A stretch of 64,000 nucleotides of DNA from Bacteroidota bacterium (GTDB lineage Bacteria > Bacteroidota > Bacteroidia > Flavobacteriales > Flavobacteriaceae): NCBI GenBank assembly GCA_027621175.1, contig JAQCCM010000001.1:124001-188000 (forward strand), given 5' to 3'. Shown one piece after another: positions 52,390 to 62,494 of this stretch. Each line of letters opens with the position of its first letter. Position 1 is the first letter of the stretch. The translations under genes and the position numbers were made by a program. Below the pieces are notes generated by a model, which worked only from the letters and a program-made list of their open reading frames with translations, had not been told where the DNA came from and ran no database searches.

Positions 52390-52947
52390 ATGAAAAAGTT
52401 ATTTCTACTAATTTTCCTACCTATTTTAGGATATGGACAAACAACTCATTACTATGATTGGGGGTATAATACAGCCAATCAACAGATTAATGTTCAATTA
52501 GGAGACACCGTTGAGTGGACTTGGGTTGGCAGTGGTTCTCATAATTTAGTTTCAACTTCAGGAACAGCAAATTTTGATAGTGGATACGGAACAGTGGGGA
52601 AAAAATTCTCTTTAACATTCACCACTGCGGGGTCGACAACTTATGTTTGCTCTCCTCACTCAGGAAACATGTATGGCGCCGTTAATGTGTCAGAAAGTTC
52701 CTTAAGCCTAAATAATTACACAAAAATCAATCATATTAAGATTTATCCAAATCCAACAACTTCAATAGTAACGATACAAGGAGGAAAACAATACCATATT
52801 GAGGTTTACACTATACAAGGTAAAAAGTTAATGGAACGTACAGGAAACGCTATAAATATGGAGCACTTATCTACTGCCACATATATTGTTAAAGCAACAG
52901 ACAAGTCAAATAACGAAGAACTAACCTATAAAGTTGTAAAGAATTAA
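52390..52947 (+). CDS. Plastocyanin-like cupredoxin with T9SS type A sorting domain
   Basis: QLGDTVEWTWVGSGSHNLVS...YVCSPHSGNMYGAVNV; C-terminal IKIYPNPTTSIVTIQG...YTIQGKKL...LSTATYIVKA. Confidence 0.85.
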   Translation: MKKLFLLIFLPILGYGQTTHYYDWGYNTANQQINVQLGDTVEWTWVGSGSHNLVSTSGTANFDSGYGTVGKKFSLTFTTAGSTTYVCSPHSGNMYGAVNVSESSLSLNNYTKINHIKIYPNPTTSIVTIQGGKQYHIEVYTIQGKKLMERTGNAINMEHLSTATYIVKATDKSNNEELTYKVVKN

Positions 52948-53134
52948 GTCCCAAAAAGCGAAAAGGTCAAAAAGAGAGCCAACCATAGCTATTCAATTTG
53001 ACCAATTCAATTAGGAGGTGCAAATATATGTTAAATAGTTATAGTTTTGTTGATTTAAATCAAATAAAACGCAATGAACTTATTTATTAGTATCATATCG
53101 TCTTTCAAGAAAAGAATATAATATTTAATAAATT

Positions 53135-53989
53135 TTAGTCTCTTAGTTCATAAACACGGATGTAATCCACTAAGGTAGTTCTATCTTCTTTTGAGGCGGT
53201 AGCTACTTTACTTCCAGACTCTGGAATTGGATTCCAATTATAGGCTTCAATTGAAAATTGTAAAATCAAGTCTTGGTTGAAAGGGACGGGAGGTGTTAAA
53301 GTATATACATACTCCCCATCCAAATAAAAGAGTAGCTCCGTATGGCTTTTCCAGTAAAAGCCATAGGTATAAAAGCGTTCGTGATTTTTTGTTGGAGGAG
53401 TCATTTTCTTTTGATCCCTAACTTGTTCAACGCATGGAGATCCTCTGTGAATAGAATTTGAATGCATAATTTGGTCCCAATCGTAAGCCCATTTATGCGT
53501 AAGGTCTGTTAGCACACCTACAGATTCTGTAATGTCAATTTCATTTTTATTTTCACAAGTACCCTTATGACACAACCAAAAACCACCTCCCATTTCGGTT
53601 TTATTCATTTTCATTCTACACTCATAATAATGCCCTACCGAAGTTTTTTTATAAGAACGTAATATTCCGCCGTGCTATTTATAGGTAGCATTTCGCACTT
53701 CAACTGGTTTAGGCAACTCGCCTACCTCTATGCTTAGATAACCATCGCCAATGCCAAAGCTTTCTTTTTGAAACAACGCTGGTGGTCTCCCAAGCCAATT
53801 GAGTTCATAGTGACCGTCTGGGTCAATATTCCACTTATTTTCGTTTATTTTATTTCCATTGAACTCATCGCTTAAAGCAGTAACTTTTTTCCATGTTTTG
53901 CCTTCAACATCTGGCGGTTGTGCTTTAGCATGTATAAAACAGGAAAATATCGCTATTAGTATGGCCTTTTTTAAAAGAGAAAATATCAT
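53135..53989 (-). pseudogene. Glycoside hydrolase family 16 protein interrupted by one in-frame TAG (53677-53675)
   Basis: Two track ORFs (53675-54016, 53135-53614) share a frame; joined reading ...VRNATYK*HGGILRSYKKTSVGHYYECRMKMNKTEMGGGFWL...NEIDITESVG... with GH16 ExDxxE catalytic motif. Confidence 0.82.
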
Positions 53990-54071
53990 ATTAAGCAAAT
54001 TAAATAAAAGGTACATTTAGAAAACTGAGAATCGGTTAAAATGTATTTGATTAAAAAAAATTAGAAAATAA

Positions 54072-54263
54072 TTACGCCCTGTTTTTTGGTTTTTTGTTTG
54101 GAACGCGCCCTTGGTTCCCCATACCGTCTAAATCTTGGACATCGTAATCCTCTGCCGTATTGTGCTGTTTTGATTTATATTGGCTTGTTACGATACTAAG
54201 GAAAAAATACCCATACACCACCACAATGGTCAATCCGATAAGGAACATAATTTTATTTGTCAT
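54072..54263 (-). CDS. Small membrane protein
   Basis: 63 aa, N-terminal TM. Confidence 0.5.
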   Translation of the reverse strand: MTNKIMFLIGLTIVVVYGYFFLSIVTSQYKSKQHNTAEDYDVQDLDGMGNQGRVPNKKPKNRA

Positions 54264-54429
54264 CTCTCCTGCGTTGTCTTATGGCTATAGCAAAACCCAA
54301 AATAGTTATCGGCCAAAGCCCTACGTAAATACCTTCTAATTCGTTTCCTGTAAACCATAAATATATCGAGTACAGAAAACTGATAAAAGCCAATATAATG
54401 GGGTAATATGTGTTTAAAAAATACTTCAC
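54253..54429 (-). CDS. Small membrane protein, GTG start, not in the track
   Basis: VKYFLNTYYPIILAFISFLYSIYLWFTGNELEGIYVGLWPITILGFAIAIRQRRRDDK*; overlaps the start of the next small ORF. Confidence 0.5.
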   Translation of the reverse strand: MKYFLNTYYPIILAFISFLYSIYLWFTGNELEGIYVGLWPITILGFAIAIRQRRRDDK

Positions 54430-54555
54430 TTTTATGTCATTTGGCTTTCAATTTAGTTAAATAAAATAAAAAATTAAATTTTTTCATAACATTAACATAA
54501 GAAAACAACTGATATCAGCGTTTTTCTAGTAATTTTACACTTATAAATAAATTTG

Positions 54556-55422
54556 ATGATGAATAAAATCCTAATCTTGTTGTTTGCAATTCCCGTATTG
54601 TTAACTTCATGTGTATCCCAAAAAAAATACAGCGCCTTAGAATCTAGTCAAAAGGAAACCAAAGACTTGCTCAACACAGCTACTGTTAAGCTAAATACTT
54701 GTATAGATGAAAAAGCAAAAAGTGACGCTGCCGTTAGCGCACTCCGCGATCAAATCAACTTCTTAAAAGCCAACAATCAAGAGCTAATCAATAACATGGG
54801 CAACCTCACAACGCTATCGCAGAAAGGTGCCGAGAATTTAGAGCGTTCTCTAGAATCTCTAAAAGAAAAAGACATTCGTATCACCCGCATGCAAGATGCC
54901 GTTACACGAAGAGATTCTGTGACACTTGCCTTGGTAACAAGCCTCAAAGGGGCATTGGTTGATATCAACGACTCTGACATTGAAGTAAATGTTGAAAAGG
55001 GTGTGGTATTTATTTCTATTTCGGACAAACTTTTATTCCGCAGTGGAAGCTATACGGTAACTCAACGTGCCAAAGAAGTGCTTGGTAAAGTAGCTCGTGT
55101 AATCAACGATAAAACAGATTTAGAATTTATGGTTGAGGGGCACACAGACAATGTTCCTGTGAAAACCGACAGCAATGTACTTGTAGATAATTGGGATTTA
55201 AGTGTAAAACGTGCAACTGCCGTGGTACGTATTCTTGAAAAAGATTTCTTAGTTGATCCAGCACGTATGACCGCTGCAGGGCGTAGCTCGTATGTTCCTA
55301 TTGACGATAACACAACAGCTACTGGACGTGCTAAAAACAGAAGAACACGAATAGTTGTACTTCCAAAACTTGACCAATTCTTTGATTTATTAGAGAAGGG
55401 AATGGAAGCCGCTGCGAAGTAA
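54556..55422 (+). CDS. OmpA family lipoprotein
   Basis: Lipobox VLLTSC; coiled coil; OmpA C-terminal LEFMVEGHTDNVPV...NWDLSVKRATAVVRIL...GRAKNRRTRIVV. Confidence 0.92.
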   Translation: MMNKILILLFAIPVLLTSCVSQKKYSALESSQKETKDLLNTATVKLNTCIDEKAKSDAAVSALRDQINFLKANNQELINNMGNLTTLSQKGAENLERSLESLKEKDIRITRMQDAVTRRDSVTLALVTSLKGALVDINDSDIEVNVEKGVVFISISDKLLFRSGSYTVTQRAKEVLGKVARVINDKTDLEFMVEGHTDNVPVKTDSNVLVDNWDLSVKRATAVVRILEKDFLVDPARMTAAGRSSYVPIDDNTTATGRAKNRRTRIVVLPKLDQFFDLLEKGMEAAAK

Positions 55423-55445
55423 TCTAAGATTTTATAACGATATTA

Positions 55446-55470
55446 AAGCTGCCTTTGGGCGGCTTTTTTT
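55446..55470. terminator. Rho-independent terminator after the OmpA-family gene
   Basis: AAGCTGCC-TTTG-GGCGGCTT stem followed by T-run. Confidence 0.85.
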
Positions 55471-57769
55471 ATGAAATTACTTTAAGCTTAGCAAAACGCA
55501 ACAAGAGGTTTTTCTCCCCCGACTGATCAAAACGAATAAGGGCTTTTGCATCGTTTCCACTGCCCTCTAAATTGACCACCGTTCCAAATCCAAAACGACT
55601 GTGTGAAACTCGTGAGCCATTCTTAATTTCAGACAGGTCTGAGGCTGGTGCGTCACTTGATTTGGAAACAGCTTTCATACGCGCCTTTGGAGGCACAGCA
55701 GCAGTTGTTTTCTTTTTTTGCAAGGATTTAAAACGAACTCTGTTAGGGTCTGGCGCATCAAAAACAGAGGCATCTATCATGGGTTTAAACGTATAATCGT
55801 CTTGTACCACTTGGTTATCAACGCAAGACTCGTCTAATTCTGTCAAAAACCTACTGGGCTCTGCATCAATAATTTTTCCCCAACGATACCTCGAAAGTGT
55901 ATACGTCAACGTTGCTCGCTTTTCAGCACGGGTCAACGCCACATAAAACAACCGCCGTTCCTCTTCCAATTCGGCTCTTGTATTTACACTCATGGCAGAT
56001 GGAAATAAATCTTCCTCCAATCCAACGATATAGACATTGGGAAACTCCAAGCCTTTTGCTAGGTGAATGGTCATTAACGATACCGCTTTTTGGTCTTTAA
56101 CTTCGTTATCAAAATCAGTTGCAAGGGCTACATCTTCCAAAAATTCCACCAAAGAACCTGTGGCATCAGCCAATTCACGTTGCCCATCCACAAAATCTTT
56201 AACACCATTTAACAATTCTTCAATATTTTCTACTCGAGTAATCGCTTCGGGGGTACCTTCTTTCTTTAGCTCGGTTACCAAGCCCGCTTTTTTGGTGACC
56301 ATATCCGCCATTTCAAAAGCGTCAAGGGTAGTAAGCTGCACCCTGAAAGACACTATCATGGTATGAAAATCTTGCAGTTTGGCACGGGTACCGGCATTGA
56401 TATTTAGTGGTAACTCTTGCACTTTTTCTAAAACTTCAAAGAGCGTTCGATCGTGGGTTTTTGCCGCAACAATAAGTTTATTGATGGTGGTTTGTCCAAT
56501 ACCCCGCATGGGATAATTAATGATGCGTTTTAGGCTTTCTTCGTCGTTTGGATTTACCAAAAGGCGGAGATATGCCAATACGTCTTTAATTTCTTTACGC
56601 TGATAAAAGGAAACACCCCCGTAAACCCTATATGGAATGTTGCGCTTACGCAACGAATCTTCCATCGCTCTGGACTGCGCATTGGTACGATACAAAATCG
56701 CAAAATCTTCATAGCCCAATTGTGATTGCATGGCACGTTCAAAAATATTTCCAGCTACGTATCTCCCCTCTTCTCCATCTGTTGGACTGCGGTGAATGAT
56801 AATTTTGTGTCCTTCAGGATTTGCGGTCCAAACATTTTTTTCCAACCGATTGGTGTTGTGAGCAATGATTGCGTTGGCGGCTTTTACAATTGTACCCGAT
56901 GAGCGATAATTTTGCTCCAATCGATATACGCCGGCATCGGGATAATCACGCTGAAAATTCAAAATATTTTGAATATTAGCACCTCGAAAAGCGTATATAC
57001 TTTGAGCATCGTCCCCTACCACACAAATATTTTGATATCGATCTGCTAAGGCGCGTACAATAAGGTACTGCGAATGATTGGTATCTTGATACTCATCAAC
57101 TAAAATATAACGAAAGCGCTCTTGATATTTTGCCAATACATCTGGAAAACGATTTAACAACTCATTTGTTTTCAGTAATAAATCATCAAAATCCATAGCG
57201 CCCGCCTTAAAACATCTATCTACATATTCCTTGTAGATAGCGCCCATTTCAGGACGTTTGGACTCGCGATCTGCCTCAATAAGTTCAGGATTATTATAAT
57301 AAGCGCGAACCGTGACTAGGCTGTTTTTAAACGAGGAAATGCGCGAGCGAATCTGTTTTACTTTATATAAATCCTTATCTAGGTTTAATTCTTTGATAAT
57401 TGATGCTAATAATCGTTCAGAGTCTTGCGTATCATAAATCGTAAAACTAGAAGGATAACCCAGTCGGTCTGCCTCTGACCTTAGAATTCGTGCAAAAACC
57501 GAGTGGAAGGTTCCCATCCAAAGATTTTTTGCTTCGCTCTCCCCTACAATTTGTGCAATACGGGCTTTCATTTCTCGAGCAGCTTTGTTGGTAAAAGTGA
57601 GGGCCAATATGGAAAAAGAATCAACACCCTGCTGCATTAAATATGCAATGCGATAGGTTAAAACCCTTGTTTTTCCCGAGCCTGCACCAGCAATGACCAT
57701 AAGCGGACCGTCCTTGTGAACGGTGGGTTTTTGTTGGGCTTCATTAAGCAGCTGGAGGTAGTTTTCCAA
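55469..57769 (-). CDS. UvrD/PcrA-type ATP-dependent helicase
   Basis: MVIAGAGSGKTRVLTYRIAYLM...ILVDEYQDTN...VGDDAQSIYAFRGA...MTIHLAKGLEFPNVYIVGLEE; probable TTG start at 57769 (LENYLQLLNEAQQ). Confidence 0.94.
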   Translation of the reverse strand: MENYLQLLNEAQQKPTVHKDGPLMVIAGAGSGKTRVLTYRIAYLMQQGVDSFSILALTFTNKAAREMKARIAQIVGESEAKNLWMGTFHSVFARILRSEADRLGYPSSFTIYDTQDSERLLASIIKELNLDKDLYKVKQIRSRISSFKNSLVTVRAYYNNPELIEADRESKRPEMGAIYKEYVDRCFKAGAMDFDDLLLKTNELLNRFPDVLAKYQERFRYILVDEYQDTNHSQYLIVRALADRYQNICVVGDDAQSIYAFRGANIQNILNFQRDYPDAGVYRLEQNYRSSGTIVKAANAIIAHNTNRLEKNVWTANPEGHKIIIHRSPTDGEEGRYVAGNIFERAMQSQLGYEDFAILYRTNAQSRAMEDSLRKRNIPYRVYGGVSFYQRKEIKDVLAYLRLLVNPNDEESLKRIINYPMRGIGQTTINKLIVAAKTHDRTLFEVLEKVQELPLNINAGTRAKLQDFHTMIVSFRVQLTTLDAFEMADMVTKKAGLVTELKKEGTPEAITRVENIEELLNGVKDFVDGQRELADATGSLVEFLEDVALATDFDNEVKDQKAVSLMTIHLAKGLEFPNVYIVGLEEDLFPSAMSVNTRAELEEERRLFYVALTRAEKRATLTYTLSRYRWGKIIDAEPSRFLTELDESCVDNQVVQDDYTFKPMIDASVFDAPDPNRVRFKSLQKKKTTAAVPPKARMKAVSKSSDAPASDLSEIKNGSRVSHSRFGFGTVVNLEGSGNDAKALIRFDQSGEKNLLLRFAKLKVIS

Positions 57770-57863
57770 AATAAAGATTAAAAAGTGAAAATAACCAAAC
57801 CCAGACGGTTGATAAAGGAGCAAAACAAATAGTTATTAACAGGAAACTGCTATCTTCGTTTTT

Positions 57864-59963
57864 ATGGCTGTGCTATTTCAAAAACCGATTGATTATCTCA
57901 AGGGCGTAGGGCCTAACCGTGCGCAATTACTTAAAAAAGAGTTAGGTTTACACACCCTGCAAGATGTATTGTATTTTTTTCCTCACCGATACATAGATCG
58001 AAGCCAATACTTTACACCCGGTCAAATACCAAAAACTACCGCCGAAGTACAGGTTTTGGGCAGTATTACACATATGGAAACGGTGAAGCAAAAAAGAGGA
58101 AGCAGATTGGTAGCTACCTTTTCTGACGGACAACACAGTATTGAATTGGTATGGTTTAGAGGGCATCAATGGATTCAAAAATCTTTACAATTAAACAAAC
58201 CTTATATCGCTTTTGGCAGGCTAAATTGGTTTGGAAACAAATGCTCCATAGCTCATCCAGAGTTAGAATTTCTGGAGGATCACGAGCAACGAAAAGGAAA
58301 TTTTCAACCGGTATATTCCGCAACAGAAGCACTGACAAAAAGTGGTATTTCACAACGGGTAATGCGACAGATTATAGGACACTTGTTTGAAGAGATTGGA
58401 AGCGGAATTCAAGAAGTTTTACCAAATCATATCTTAAAGCAATACCAATTAGTAGATAAAAATACGGCACTTACAACAATCCACTTTCCTGAAAATCAAG
58501 AGGGACTTGCGGTTGCTCAATATCGGATGAAATTTGAGGAATTATTTTTTGTTCAACTTCAATTGGGACTTAAAAAACTTCACCGAAAACAGCACTTAAA
58601 AGGCATTCCGTTTGTTGAAATTGGACAATATTTTAATTCGTTCTTTCACAATCACTTACCGTTTCCACTAACAGAAGCACAAAAACGAGTCGTAAGAGAA
58701 ATTCGTGCCGACCTAAAAAGTGAAGCTCAAATGAACCGCCTACTGCAAGGAGATGTAGGCTCAGGAAAAACCATTGTTGCAGTATTGTGTATGCTTATGG
58801 CACTCGATAATGGGATGCAAGCCACATTGGTTGCTCCTACTGAGATTTTGGCACAACAACACCATACAAGTATCAGCAAACTTTTAAAACCCCTTCATGT
58901 TAACGTTGGGCTACTCACAGGTTCTGTCAAGAAAAGCGTACGGACACCCTTATTGGAACAATTGGCAGATGGGTCATTGCCTTTTCTTATTGGCACACAC
59001 GCCGTATTGGAGCAATCCGTAACATTCAAAAAGCTTGGCTTGGCAATCATAGATGAACAGCATCGCTTTGGAGTGGCGCAACGTGCTAAATTATGGCGTA
59101 AAAATTCTGTTCCGCCTAATATTTTAGTCATGACCGCTACCCCAATTCCGAGAACATTAGCCATGACTGCGTACGGAGATTTGGACTTATCGGTCATTGA
59201 TGAACTTCCACCAGGAAGAAAACCGATTACTACAATACATAGGCTCGATAGTAAACGCTTAGCCATTTTTCAATTTATGCGAGAGGAAATTATCAAAGGA
59301 AGACAGGTATATGTTGTCTATCCGCTTATTCAAGAATCGCAAGTATTGGATTATAAGGACTTAATGGACGGCTACGAAAGTATTGTTCGGGAATTCCCAC
59401 TACCCGACTATCAAGTTAGCATTGTTCACGGGAAGATGAGTGCCGAAGATAAAGCCTATGAAATGGAGCGATTTGTTTCAGGGAAAACACAAATTATGGT
59501 TGCCACTACCGTTATTGAAGTCGGTGTTAATGTTCCCAACGCAAGTATCATGATTATTGAAAGTGCCGAGCGTTTTGGGCTTTCACAATTACACCAGTTG
59601 CGTGGACGTGTAGGTCGTGGAGCAAGCAAAAGCTATTGTGTACTTATGACTGGAAATAAACTAAGTCAAGATGCGCAAACTCGGATTCAAACCATGGTGC
59701 GCACTCAGGACGGTTTTGAACTTGCAGAAGTAGATTTATCACTTCGTGGTCCGGGAGATCTTATGGGTACACAACAAAGTGGGGTGCTTCCGTTTTTGAT
59801 TGCTAACCTAAAAAAGGATGGCCATGTGCTAAAATCCGTTCGGCATGCGGTAGATCAAATCCTTTTACAAGACGCAACACTTTCACAAGAACAACACAGC
59901 GTATTACGCGCAGCTTTAACACTTACACAACAAGGAAAATCCATTTGGAAGTACATTGGATGA
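57864..59963 (+). CDS. recG: ATP-dependent DNA helicase RecG
   Basis: LKGVGPNRAQLLKKELG...LLQGDVGSGKTIVAVLCML...IIDEQHRFGVAQRAKL...LRGRVGRG. Confidence 0.96.
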   Translation: MAVLFQKPIDYLKGVGPNRAQLLKKELGLHTLQDVLYFFPHRYIDRSQYFTPGQIPKTTAEVQVLGSITHMETVKQKRGSRLVATFSDGQHSIELVWFRGHQWIQKSLQLNKPYIAFGRLNWFGNKCSIAHPELEFLEDHEQRKGNFQPVYSATEALTKSGISQRVMRQIIGHLFEEIGSGIQEVLPNHILKQYQLVDKNTALTTIHFPENQEGLAVAQYRMKFEELFFVQLQLGLKKLHRKQHLKGIPFVEIGQYFNSFFHNHLPFPLTEAQKRVVREIRADLKSEAQMNRLLQGDVGSGKTIVAVLCMLMALDNGMQATLVAPTEILAQQHHTSISKLLKPLHVNVGLLTGSVKKSVRTPLLEQLADGSLPFLIGTHAVLEQSVTFKKLGLAIIDEQHRFGVAQRAKLWRKNSVPPNILVMTATPIPRTLAMTAYGDLDLSVIDELPPGRKPITTIHRLDSKRLAIFQFMREEIIKGRQVYVVYPLIQESQVLDYKDLMDGYESIVREFPLPDYQVSIVHGKMSAEDKAYEMERFVSGKTQIMVATTVIEVGVNVPNASIMIIESAERFGLSQLHQLRGRVGRGASKSYCVLMTGNKLSQDAQTRIQTMVRTQDGFELAEVDLSLRGPGDLMGTQQSGVLPFLIANLKKDGHVLKSVRHAVDQILLQDATLSQEQHSVLRAALTLTQQGKSIWKYIG

Positions 59964-60011
59964 ATTGTGTACTTAAAACATCGGTGTATCTTTGCAGCTT
60001 AATTAACAACC

Positions 60012-62420
60012 ATGCACATCTCGTATAATTGGCTTCGCGATTTTATTCAAACAAACTTAAGCGCTACAGAAGTTGGCACCATACTTACCGATTTAGGATT
60101 AGAAGTTGAAGGAATTGAGCAATATCAGTCCATAAAAGGGGGCTTGGAAGGTGTTGTTATTGGTAAAGTTTTAAGTTGTGAAAAGCATCCAAATGCGGAT
60201 AAATTAAAGGTTACGCAAGTTGACATTGGCCTTGAGGAGCCAGTGCAAATTGTTTGTGGCGCTCCCAATATAGCGAAAGGACAAACAGTGCCTGTTGCAA
60301 CTGTTGGCACAACATTATACAGCAACACAGGAGAGGCCTTTACAATCAATAAAAGTAAAATTCGAGGGGAGTCCAGCCACGGAATGATTTGTGCTGAAGA
60401 TGAGTTAGGAATTGGAACCAATCATGACGGTATCATGGTACTTGAAAAACACCATAAAGCAGGAACCCCCTGCAAAGATGTATTTTCCATTATTTCGGAT
60501 CATGTTTTCGAAATTGGCCTTACCCCCAATCGATCCGATGCCATGAGTCATTATGGGGTAGCTAGAGATTTGCGGGCGGCATTGCTGCAAAAAGAAAAGA
60601 CAGTCTCTCTTGCTACACCTGCTGTAAGCGCTTTTAGGGCAGATAATTTTAGTGGAGCAATTCAAATCGAAGTTCGAGATAATGAGGCGGCGCCACGTTA
60701 TTGTGGTTTACGTATTTCTGGAGTTGAAATAAAACCATCTCCAGATCAAATACAGCACCGCCTTAAATCTATTGGGGTAAAACCCATAAATAATGTTGTG
60801 GATGCTACAAATTATGTGCTTCACGAATTGGGACAACCGCTTCATGCTTTTGATGCTAGTAAAATTTCAAATGGTATTGTTCGAATACAAAAACTTAAAG
60901 AAGGTACTCCGTTTGTTACATTAGATGGAGTTGAACGCAAACTCAGCAGTGAAGATTTGATGATTTGCAACGGAGATACCCCTATGTGTTTGGCGGGTAT
61001 TTTTGGGGGATTGGAATCAGGAGTTTCTGAAAATACAACTGAAATCTTTCTGGAGAGCGCCTATTTTGATCCTGTCAGTATTCGTAAAACAGCAAAGCGC
61101 CATGGGCTTAGCACAGACGCCTCTTTTCGATATGAAAGAAGTATTGATATTGAATTGGTAAAATATGCACTTAAGCGTGCCGCCTTACTTATTCAGGAAG
61201 TAGCAGGTGGTGTAATATCATCTGAAATCACAGATGAATACAGCATAAAACACGAACCATACCATGTGTTGTTGAAATTTGAGTATATCAACAACTTAAT
61301 TGGATATGAAATTCCACGCGAAACAATAAAGAAGATTTTACAAGGACTAGACATCAAGATTACAAACGTAACCGAAACTTCCTTGGGCCTATCAATTCCG
61401 ACCTATCGAACCGATGTTAGACGACCTGCGGATGTGGTAGAAGAAATTCTACGCATATATGGCTACAATGCTATACCTATGGGTTCTAAACTCAACAGTT
61501 CTGTTCCTGAATTTGCCAAAAAACGTTCAAATCAATACCTACAAAATATTGCACATCAACTGATTGCGCAAGGTTTTTATGAAGTATATAACAACTCCCT
61601 CACAACCCCAAAACACGGAGGAAATGTTGATGAAATGGTTGAGATTTTAAACCCATTAAGTAGCGAACTATCTGTGATGCGTACCCATTTGCTTTATGGA
61701 ATGCTTGAAGCAATACAGTTTAACAATAACCGTCAACAACAAAACCTACGCTTTTTTGAGATTGGCAATAGCTACCATAAAACTGAAAATGGTACCGTTC
61801 AAACCCCTACATTGGCCATAGCCGCAACAGGACAACAACTGCCAAACCACTGGAGTGTAGCAGAACAGAAATCAGACTTTTTCTTCTTAAAAGGGATTGT
61901 GAAAACATTACTCCAGCGACTCGGAGTTAGCACCAAAGAATCTCCTGGAAAACATGCACATTACAAAGAGTCAATCGATTTTCATTGTAAAGACAAATAC
62001 CTAGGCACACTAGGTTTGATCGATTTAGGAGCCTTTGAGGGAGTAACGATTGAACAAGATGTATTTGCCTGTACCTTGGCACTTGACATGGTTTTGGCAA
62101 ACACAAACCAAAAGATAAAAGTAAAACCATTATCGAAATATCCCTCCGTACAACGTGATTTGGCCCTACTGGTAAATACAGAAACAAGTTTTGAGGAATT
62201 ACATCAAATTGCACAAAAAACAGAAAGGCAATTACTAGATAATGTGCAGTTGTTTGATGTGTTTAGAGGAAAAGGAATTCCGGATGGAAAGAAATCCTAT
62301 GCGCTGAGTTTTACATTAAGTGATAAAAACAAAACGCTAACAGACAAACAAATTGATAAAACCATGCAGCGTATTGCACAACAATACGAAAAACAATTAG
62401 GGGCAACGCTTCGTCAATAA
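60012..62420 (+). CDS. pheT: Phenylalanyl-tRNA synthetase beta subunit
   Basis: MHISYNWLRDFIQTNLS...QIVCGAPNIAKGQTVPVATVG...EIGLTPNRSDAMSHYGVARDL...YPSVQRDLALLV. Confidence 0.96.
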   Translation: MHISYNWLRDFIQTNLSATEVGTILTDLGLEVEGIEQYQSIKGGLEGVVIGKVLSCEKHPNADKLKVTQVDIGLEEPVQIVCGAPNIAKGQTVPVATVGTTLYSNTGEAFTINKSKIRGESSHGMICAEDELGIGTNHDGIMVLEKHHKAGTPCKDVFSIISDHVFEIGLTPNRSDAMSHYGVARDLRAALLQKEKTVSLATPAVSAFRADNFSGAIQIEVRDNEAAPRYCGLRISGVEIKPSPDQIQHRLKSIGVKPINNVVDATNYVLHELGQPLHAFDASKISNGIVRIQKLKEGTPFVTLDGVERKLSSEDLMICNGDTPMCLAGIFGGLESGVSENTTEIFLESAYFDPVSIRKTAKRHGLSTDASFRYERSIDIELVKYALKRAALLIQEVAGGVISSEITDEYSIKHEPYHVLLKFEYINNLIGYEIPRETIKKILQGLDIKITNVTETSLGLSIPTYRTDVRRPADVVEEILRIYGYNAIPMGSKLNSSVPEFAKKRSNQYLQNIAHQLIAQGFYEVYNNSLTTPKHGGNVDEMVEILNPLSSELSVMRTHLLYGMLEAIQFNNNRQQQNLRFFEIGNSYHKTENGTVQTPTLAIAATGQQLPNHWSVAEQKSDFFFLKGIVKTLLQRLGVSTKESPGKHAHYKESIDFHCKDKYLGTLGLIDLGAFEGVTIEQDVFACTLALDMVLANTNQKIKVKPLSKYPSVQRDLALLVNTETSFEELHQIAQKTERQLLDNVQLFDVFRGKGIPDGKKSYALSFTLSDKNKTLTDKQIDKTMQRIAQQYEKQLGATLRQ

Positions 62421-62425
62421 TATTG

Positions 62426-62486
62426 TTTAGCAATACTTAAACACTTGATTATTCGCAAGTTATGTGTATATTTGAGTATTGCTAAA
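62426..62486. promoter_or_regulatory. Promoter (TTG-N19-TATATTTG) bracketed by a 12-bp perfect inverted repeat
   Basis: TTTAGCAATACT at 62426-62437 and AGTATTGCTAAA at 62475-62486; TTG 62445-62447, TATATTTG 62467-62474. Confidence 0.65.
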
Positions 62487-62494
62487 AGAAAATT

